Shown piece after piece: positions 6,441 to 10,402 of a stretch of DNA of 10,402 bases. This stretch comes from Peptococcaceae bacterium (GTDB lineage: Bacteria; Bacillota; DSM-12270; Thermacetogeniales; Thermacetogeniaceae). The stretch lies in assembly GCA_003160265.1 (NCBI GenBank), contig PLQY01000028.1:55692-66093 (forward strand), given 5' to 3'. The position numbers and the translations under genes were made by a program. Positions within the stretch are counted from its first letter, which is position 1; each line of letters begins with the position of its first letter. The notes below the pieces were generated by a model, which saw only the letters and a list, made by a program, of their open reading frames with translations, was not told where the DNA came from and searched no databases.

Positions 6441-6515
6441 GGTGCCGAAGGAGCAGTCATTAGATATACACACACCTGTAACCGATATCGCTGAACATTT
6501 CCCCGGCTAAAGCCG
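6438..6515. repeat. Partial copy of the tRNA-Leu 3' fragment region
   Basis: The first 16 bases (6438-6453, complement of a tRNA-Leu 3' end with CCA) equal 9153-9168, and the last 13 (6503-6515, CCGGCTAAAGCCG) equal 9212-9224, in the same order and orientation. Spacing is 65 against 59 bases. The middle no longer resembles a tRNA. This reads as an eroded second copy of an attachment-type site directly behind the HEPN-MNT terminator. Confidence 0.6.
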
Positions 6516-6541
6516 CAAGATCTCCATTTCAAGGCTACTTC

Positions 6542-6766
6542 CTACTGGCGCCAGGTGATTTCCTGGCCCGCCGGATTCGTTTCGTTAAATCCAGGTAACT
6601 CTTCTTCGCTATTGGCAAATGATTCGGAAGAGGCAACAGGGCGGCGTGCCGGCGCCAAGACTAGATGAAAATCTTCTACGACCCGCATGGTGGGTTCCAA
6701 GATCCTGGCCTTTGCTGGGCTTTTTCTTTTTCCGCATCCGCCTTTCGGCCGCCGCATTGGGACCAC
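6542..6766 (-). CDS. Possible 74-aa protein, doubtful
   Basis: A GTG-started frame whose C-terminal half has a coherent acidic composition (ANSEEELPGFNETNPAGQE) after a basic N-terminal third rich in Lys, Arg and Pro. The ribosome binding site is poor. A second minus-strand frame (6609-6812, TTG start) reads MIELQRDLTACDDGL and a basic run through the same A-rich stretch AAAAAGAAAAAG, so the original gene may have been frameshifted there. It resembles nothing I know and could be a remnant within the segment between the two tRNA-Leu-like repeats. Confidence 0.3.
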   Translation of the reverse strand: MVPMRRPKGGCGKRKSPAKARILEPTMRVVEDFHLVLAPARRPVASSESFANSEEELPGFNETNPAGQEITWRQ

Positions 6767-6847
6767 TCAGCCCGTCATCGCATGCAGTTAAATCTCTCTG
6801 CAGTTCTATCAAGCCTTAAATCCCGGATGCGATCTCTTATTGTACGT

Positions 6848-7189
6848 TCAGATAATTTTCGCGGTTTTTTCGCGAGTGTTTTTGCCCGCTACTTCTTTTC
6901 TATTGACTCCCCCAACCCGTTGGGTAAAGTCCCCTAGCGGTACGCTATCCAAATAAAGTGTCTCCGGGGCGATGTCAATATCCCCAGGCCATATGACTGT
7001 GCCAACTTCAGGATCAACTTTAGCCTGGCGGAAAAAGTCAGGCTCATTCAACGGACTAAACACGGGCATCGATAGATAAGGCGAAATATCTATCACCCGA
7101 TACTCCGCGCCAGAATCGAACTCCACTATCAGCATACTTGGCAAAACAGGAAACACATTAGTTATCTCAACATTGTCTGCTGTCCTCAT
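6848..7189 (-). CDS. DUF2442 family protein (113 aa)
   Basis: Recognised from the DUF2442 pattern: N-terminal strand VFPVLPSMLIVEFDSGAEYRV, then DISPYL, a region with F and P around LNEPDFF, and WPGDIDIAPETLYLDS near residue 67-82. The family lacks a settled function; it is often found next to DUF4160 or small DNA-binding proteins. ATG 7189 is chosen over longer in-frame options because it lies 7 bases after the stop of the DUF4160 gene and has GGAG about 10 bases upstream. The tail after residue 86 is Lys/Arg-rich and longer than I expect for the family, so the extreme C-terminus may be an extension by read-through into foreign sequence. Confidence 0.85.
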   Translation of the reverse strand: MRTADNVEITNVFPVLPSMLIVEFDSGAEYRVIDISPYLSMPVFSPLNEPDFFRQAKVDPEVGTVIWPGDIDIAPETLYLDSVPLGDFTQRVGGVNRKEVAGKNTREKTAKII

Positions 7190-7196
7190 CAATCCA

Positions 7197-7457
7197 TCAC
7201 TCCAATGGTGGGATTTTATTCGGTCTAACACCAGCAACTGCCTGATTCCAGGCGTCCAACAACTCGCTCCTATGCAAACTAGCCCATTCAACCACCATTT
7301 TTAAAGCCGTCGCGGGTATGGCGCCACTGATAACCGAAAGATTGTCGATACTTATTTTGGCCCATTTACCGTTATATCTTGCGTGAAAGTGCGGTTCTGG
7401 ATGATCAGTGAAGTAAATGTAGATGCCAACACCGAAAAACCGGCTAATCTCGGGCAT
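7197..7457 (-). CDS. DUF4160 family protein (86 aa)
   Basis: Carries the family's core: PEISRFFGVGIYIYF followed by HPEPHFHARYNGKWAKI (residues 19-35) and a helical second half ending VRPNKIPPLE. The three His around a Glu-Pro suggest a metal or catalytic centre, but the function of the family is not established. AGAGGTG lies 8 bases before the ATG. It is followed 7 bases later by DUF2442, the usual partner, and is preceded on the same strand by a broken MNT gene whose frame stops just before this start. The pair may act as an accessory or toxin-antitoxin-like unit. Confidence 0.9.
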   Translation of the reverse strand: MPEISRFFGVGIYIYFTDHPEPHFHARYNGKWAKISIDNLSVISGAIPATALKMVVEWASLHRSELLDAWNQAVAGVRPNKIPPLE

Positions 7458-7462
7458 CGTAT

Positions 7463-7634
7463 TTACACCTCTTTGCCGTCACTTAAATGATATTCCAAAA
7501 TGGCCCAATACGCAAGGCTCTATGGCCATTAGCTTCCATGCAGCGCCAGCTGCTCACGATCCAAATAGAATGATCTTTTCCGGCTCTACAGACTTGACGA
7601 TAATCTCCAAAGCTCTATCGAGCGGGAGATCCAT
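7463..7634 (-). pseudogene. Broken second MNT nucleotidyltransferase
   Basis: The first part (7634-7554) has an AGGCG ribosome binding site and encodes 26 residues ending EPEKIILFGS, exactly where the nucleotidyltransferase GS motif begins, then meets TGA. In another frame, just before the DUF4160 start, the sequence encodes SLAYWAILEYHLSDGKEV and a stop; the intact MNT at 5710 has LEYHLSD at the equivalent place. The aspartate motif and everything between are lost, so no enzyme can be made. A deletion plus frameshift explains both pieces. No HEPN partner remains. Confidence 0.7.
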
Positions 7635-7928
7635 TATTTCGCCTCATCCTCATCCTTGACTCTGGTGCCCGGCAAAGCAAACTACTACTGCGTCAGAGCT
7701 CCATGCCCGAGCATACCAGCGCAGCAATTATACCCATATATTAGCATTATGGCCGCGGCCAAGGAGCATAATTGTCCGGTTGACGATATAAGGATGAAGA
7801 TGGAGTACCTGGACGACATCGAGTGGTAGCGTGATGACCACCAACTCCCTTGCCTACGGGTTATCTTCCCGCCGGTGAGGCGACAGGCTTCTTTCAACCC
7901 ATCGGGGCAGCAAGCATTCTTTTCTTCC

Positions 7929-8555
7929 TCACTGCGCAGTAAATACCTCAGCCTTGACAACTTGATCCTGACGGATACTCCAGAGGGTTGTCTGAATTGA
8001 TTTTTTCTCCATTGGCTCTATTAGCCAGTCATTGGGTTCCAGAGTGAGATCAAAAATCCGTTCCCAGCTCTTCGTCATTTTTTCTCTCAAAAGCTTCATT
8101 GCGGGAGTATTGATGGAACAGTCTTTTAAGTCATGATATGAATAGCAGCATTTTTTATATTCATTGTCAAATTCTTCATCTTCCTGCTCGCTAAGACTCA
8201 GATAGCCATGATTCAGGGGCATATGCCATAGGTCGAAGTCGGACAGCAGCATGTCCTTTTTATCGAGTTCGAGCGTCAAGAGAACTATTCTTCGTCCCGG
8301 TTCACCATGCCTTGATCTCATGTCGGGCTTCTTGCGTTTGCCCTCCCATTGATACCACGCCCATACCGGATATTTCACGCCTGGTGGAGGATTGCCGATC
8401 CGAATGCGCATTTGTTCTGCCATCCAATCGTATGCATAGCGCCAATAATCCAGCATTTCAATGAATTTCTCGGCAACGACAAGCTCGCCTGTGTTTACAA
8501 GTTGTTCAAATGCTTGGTAATCCTGAATTGTCCAGATTTTCAGATCTATAACCAT
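7929..8555 (-). CDS. DUF3841 family protein (208 aa)
   Basis: Recognised from KIWTIQ near the N-terminus, AYDWMAEQM (residues 41-49), YPVWAWYQW (62-70), KKPDMRSR, and LLSDFDLWHMPLN (103-115), followed by an acidic stretch and a helical C-terminus. Biochemical function is unknown to me; the family is soluble and seen in accessory regions. The start is uncertain: AAAGGA directly abuts ATG 8555 with no spacing, and family members usually begin at the KIWTIQ residues, five or six positions in, where only a CTG is present. This odd 5' end coincides with the junction that truncates the DIP1984-type gene upstream, so the native promoter and ribosome binding site may have been lost. Confidence 0.85.
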   Translation of the reverse strand: MVIDLKIWTIQDYQAFEQLVNTGELVVAEKFIEMLDYWRYAYDWMAEQMRIRIGNPPPGVKYPVWAWYQWEGKRKKPDMRSRHGEPGRRIVLLTLELDKKDMLLSDFDLWHMPLNHGYLSLSEQEDEEFDNEYKKCCYSYHDLKDCSINTPAMKLLREKMTKSWERIFDLTLEPNDWLIEPMEKKSIQTTLWSIRQDQVVKAEVFTAQ

Positions 8556-8739
8556 TCCTTTCGTTACACGTTACGGCATGATATAGCACCAGCCTATTGA
8601 TTTCGATAGCCAGATCGTCCGGTTTTTCTGCCAGCCGATCCCCACCCTGAACCCTGGCGTCATTGATCGCACGTTCTTTTAGGCCACCGATCTGTTCTTT
8701 CAGGCTTTTGCGTTCCAATAGGGCTTCCGCAAGCTTCAT
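8506..8739 (-). pseudogene. Truncated DIP1984/septicolysin-like protein
   Basis: Residues 1-48 (MKLAEALLERKSLKEQIGGL onward to AIEINRLVL) follow the helical start of DIP1984 family proteins, including the NDARVQ and the EINRLV stretch. Family members run on to about 150 residues; here the match ends near 8595 and the frame continues into unrelated sequence overlapping the DUF3841 gene until a stop at 8506. ATG 8739 is favoured over ATG 8754 because it matches the family start and overlaps the stop of the preceding small frame by ATGA. The remaining piece is unlikely to be functional. Confidence 0.7.
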
Positions 8740-8897
8740 ATTGCCCACATCCATCCAGATACTAATTTAGACACACTTGAGAGGAAATAAGTTCCGATAT
8801 CGGCGAGAAAATCCAGACGGATTTCCGAGACCTGTCGGAGCAGGTAGAGCAGCTTCGATTCTTTTGCAGCCGCGTTCCTGAGCTGATAGTATTGCAC
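8736..8897 (-). CDS. Possible 53-aa protein overlapping the DIP1984 fragment
   Basis: A frame from GTG 8897 encodes a helical, amphipathic sequence (QYYQLRNAAAKESKLLYLLR, then QVSEIRLDFLADIGTYFL) and ends with a 4-base ATGA overlap with the DIP1984-type start. The overlap and smooth amino-acid composition speak for coding; lack of a ribosome binding site speaks against this start. It may be the tail of a longer gene whose front is gone. Not recognised. Confidence 0.3.
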   Translation of the reverse strand: MQYYQLRNAAAKESKLLYLLRQVSEIRLDFLADIGTYFLSSVSKLVSGWMWAI

Positions 8898-8958
8898 AGA
8901 TCATGGCAGCCGCAGGTTTCGTCTAAAAACCGGCAGTCGGGATTGTCTCATAGTAAAG

Positions 8959-9002
8959 CTGCTTCCCGGCTTCCATAATATGAACAGAATCGGGAAGCGT
9001 TC
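8959..9002. repeat. Inverted repeat, 8-bp arms
   Basis: GCTTCCCG near 8962 and CGGGAAGC near 8992 are inverted copies about 22 bases apart, with some partial pairing outside. No T-run follows in either direction. The stretch 8898-9110 otherwise holds no supported gene. Confidence 0.4.
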
Positions 9003-9110
9003 CTGAGAGGGAAAGTTAGGTAATTCTCAGTCAGGTTCGGAGTCATTGAACAAGACTGTCCCCAAATTATCCCCAACTTCCTTTTTTATTCACTCGCTGA
9101 ATATTTTCCC

Positions 9111-9142
9111 GGAAAATCAAAAACCCTGCATCGCCTGCAGGG
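9111..9142 (-). terminator. Terminator behind the tRNA-Leu fragment
   Basis: Read leftward, CCCTGC (9142-9137) and GCAGGG (9129-9124) form a stem with a 7-base loop, followed by TTTTTGATTTTC. It begins 12 bases after the tRNA CCA end, where a tRNA terminator is expected. Confidence 0.75.
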
Positions 9143-9154
9143 ATTGGTTTTCTT

Positions 9155-9217
9155 TGGTGCCGAAGGAGGGACTTGAACCCACACGGGTGATGAGCCCAAC
9201 GGATTTTGAGTCCGGCT
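9155..9217 (-). pseudogene. 3' fragment of tRNA-Leu(CAA), probable attachment site
   Basis: On the minus strand the sequence runs from an anticodon arm (CCGGA, loop CTCAAAA with anticodon CAA, TCCGT), through a long variable arm (GGG...CCC) typical of leucine tRNA, a T-arm with TTCAAGT, to CTTCGGCACCA. The 5' half is absent: no GCCGAAG acceptor strand or D-arm occurs upstream. One T-stem pair is mismatched. tRNA 3' halves of this extent are classic att cores for tyrosine-recombinase elements, since integration copies the gene's 3' end. It cannot make a working tRNA. Confidence 0.75.
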
Positions 9218-9368
9218 AAAGCCGTTATGCAGTTTTAGGAGCCTCTCTGAAATGTTTGGTATTGCTAGATTTATTCTCTCACTTGTTGGGTATGTTTGGG
9301 AACATTCCGGGGATAACCTGAAAAAACTCCCCCCAATTTCCCCCCAGGTTTTTGGCCCCAGTCTGGCC

Positions 9369-9533
9369 TTACCTAAAAAGTCTGCCTATTACCCGCCCCG
9401 TTACCTTGCCGATCAGCCGCCGGGCAATCCGCCTTCCCACTTGCCCTTCCTCGATGGCATCGACATCGCCCATGAATTTGGCTGCGCTGTAGAGTTTCCC
9501 CCGGGTCTTACTGAATATCGCCCGCCTCGCCAT
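9369..9533 (-). CDS. Small basic protein (54 aa)
   Basis: Arg-rich protein with the segments GKLYSAAKFMGDVDAIEEGQ and RLIGKVTGRVIGRLFR. Short proteins with the order lysine/arginine head, G-D-V/I-x-A-(x)n-G-x-V-G-x-R and repeated GK.. GR.. steps are familiar from Firmicutes accessory regions; function unknown. ATG 9533 is preferred to ATG 9539 because GGGGGT then lies 6 bases upstream instead of abutting. It follows the M41 peptidase gene on the same strand after about 91 bases with no obvious terminator, so it may belong to that operon. A short relic of the same coding sequence is at 1891-1922. Confidence 0.7.
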   Translation of the reverse strand: MARRAIFSKTRGKLYSAAKFMGDVDAIEEGQVGRRIARRLIGKVTGRVIGRLFR

Positions 9534-9624
9534 GTTCATACCCCCATAATTTGCGATTTAAGCAGGGTCTAGTTCGCAGGACGTTCATTCATACCAGGTA
9601 GGGTATTAGCGCCCCGTTTTGTGG

Positions 9625-10191
9625 CTATTTCTGCGCCTCGCTTGGAAAAAGAAATGGCTCGATACCGTAAGCTTTATCAAATATCATCCTGCCCTCTTCG
9701 TGTGTTAGCGTTTTCCTTTCAAGTAAGGCCTCGGCCACCATCTGAACAGCCTTCCAGTTTAGAGAATTGGCAATCAGATCGCGAGCGCGCAGCCGCAGCC
9801 ATCTCAGGTATGCTTCCAGTGCTTCTCCTTCTCCAGCTATATAACCGGCCAGGTCAATGGAATTATGGCGATCACTTGTGGCGCCCTGGTGGTTATATCT
9901 TCCGCAATATTTCTTTTCAGCCTCGTTGCCGGCAAAATAAATCACGATATCATTTTCTAGTCGATCACGCTCTCTTAACGTATAATCCCCATTCTCAATA
10001 TGCTCTCTGAATTTCCTGCCGTGAGGATAGGTTCTTACACACCCCAGGAAGCCCTCGGCCGGGATGATCGTTACATATCGGAAAACTACGTGCAGCCTAA
10101 AATGAGCCATGACATGGCCGGCCTCATGGTAAGCGGTTCGCTCAAGTTGGGTTATTCCTTTTTTGCTCTGACCGTCAGTCTTTTGCTTCAT
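9625..10191 (-). CDS. Stand-alone M41 (FtsH-type) metallopeptidase domain, 188 aa
   Basis: Zinc peptidase domain like the C-terminal half of FtsH but without the AAA+ ATPase or membrane anchor. The zinc-binding HEAGH is at residues 22-26; AGNEAEKKYCG (88-97) corresponds to the FtsH segment GRxAEExxFG, and GATSD (103-107) to GASND, making D107 the likely third ligand (position by eye). A helical tail follows with LLERKTLTHEE, as in FtsH. ATG 10191 is chosen because GGAGGAG precedes it closely and it overlaps the XRE gene by ATGA; an in-frame ATG at 10251 would add 20 residues inside that gene. Lacking an unfoldase, it probably cuts an exposed substrate, perhaps the regulator encoded just upstream. 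Confidence 0.88.
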   Translation of the reverse strand: MKQKTDGQSKKGITQLERTAYHEAGHVMAHFRLHVVFRYVTIIPAEGFLGCVRTYPHGRKFREHIENGDYTLRERDRLENDIVIYFAGNEAEKKYCGRYNHQGATSDRHNSIDLAGYIAGEGEALEAYLRWLRLRARDLIANSLNWKAVQMVAEALLERKTLTHEEGRMIFDKAYGIEPFLFPSEAQK

Positions 10192-10400
10192 CCTTTCTCC
10201 TCCGGCAGATGGATCAGCAGATCCCCTGGCTGCACACCAAAATAAGCACATATCTTGTCCACCACGTGCATGGAGACATATTCCCCTTTGCTCATCTTCG
10301 CGATGGTCGAAGGGGACAGCTTCAGCGCGGTCCTCAGGTCCTCTTTATTCATACCCTTGTCAATGAGAATCTTCCATAATGGGTTAAAAGAAAACGTCAC
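10188..10400 (-). CDS. XRE/Cro-C1 family DNA-binding protein (70 aa)
   Basis: Compact helix-turn-helix regulator: PLWKILIDKGMNKEDLR, recognition region LSPSTIAKMSKGEYVSMHVV, then the closing KICAYFGVQPGDLL. It resembles the short XRE proteins that bind operators as dimers and repress their own or a neighbouring promoter. The first available start is GTG 10400-10398, two bases from the window edge, so the ribosome binding site is not visible and a longer form cannot be excluded, although the family commonly starts about here. It overlaps the M41 peptidase gene by 4 bases, so both are made together. Confidence 0.88.
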   Translation of the reverse strand: MTFSFNPLWKILIDKGMNKEDLRTALKLSPSTIAKMSKGEYVSMHVVDKICAYFGVQPGDLLIHLPEEKG

Positions 10401-10402
10401 TT

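Noticed and set aside
7685..7960. 91-aa minus-strand frame after the DUF3841 gene
   Set aside because: Unusual Cys/Ser-rich composition, no ribosome binding site, overlaps the DUF3841 end out of frame.
9252..9572. 106-aa plus-strand frame across the tRNA-Leu side and the basic protein gene
   Set aside because: Proline-rich antisense of the 54-aa gene, which has a ribosome binding site and family-like sequence.
1..10402. CRISPR array or complete insertion sequence
   Set aside because: No regularly spaced repeats and no transposase frame were seen on either strand.

Overview
The window looks like an accessory stretch of a spore-forming, Gram-positive Clostridia-type chromosome (Peptococcaceae-like). 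This is inferred from strong purine-rich ribosome binding sites, a Spo0F-like receiver protein, a candidate SigK-type promoter in front of a 39-residue hydrophobic protein, and several small-protein types common in Firmicutes. Base composition is mixed, roughly half GC.

Layout. At 1-1303 (minus) lies most of a DHA2-type MFS drug exporter that runs off the left edge, with an extended -10 promoter and a palindromic operator candidate. At 1375-1740 a small membrane-protein gene sits between two copies of a 54-55 bp repeat; the right copy forms one arm of an 89-nt nested hairpin. At 2055-2450 (plus) is a stand-alone receiver protein flanked by hairpins. At 2599-2757 (minus) is a new-looking 52-residue lysine-rich protein with a near-ideal ribosome binding site. 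At 3110-5429 (minus) DNA topoisomerase III overlaps an upstream 75-residue gene. At 5501-5655 is a fragment resembling the C-terminal part of a MerR/TipAS-type regulator, and next to it at 5710-6353 (plus) a HEPN-MNT toxin-antitoxin pair with its own promoter and terminator.

From about 6438 to 9224 is a gene-remnant-rich segment, mostly minus strand: a possible 74-residue ORF, a DUF4160-DUF2442 pair, a decayed second MNT antitoxin, a DUF3841 protein, and a DIP1984-type gene cut short at the DUF3841 junction. It is bounded by two short matching sequences. One lies in a 3' fragment of a tRNA-Leu(CAA) with its terminator (9111-9217); the other (6438-6515) keeps only its two ends. This fits integration and rearrangement at a tRNA-Leu attachment site, but no recombinase gene is visible.

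At 9369-10400 (minus) an XRE-type DNA-binding protein overlaps by 4 bp a stand-alone M41 (FtsH-type) metallopeptidase domain that lacks the AAA+ ATPase, followed by a 54-residue basic protein. The regulator-plus-metalloprotease layout recalls ImmR/ImmA-type switches of mobile elements, with an M41 peptidase in the protease position, and is the most interesting arrangement here. Functions beyond family level are inference throughout.
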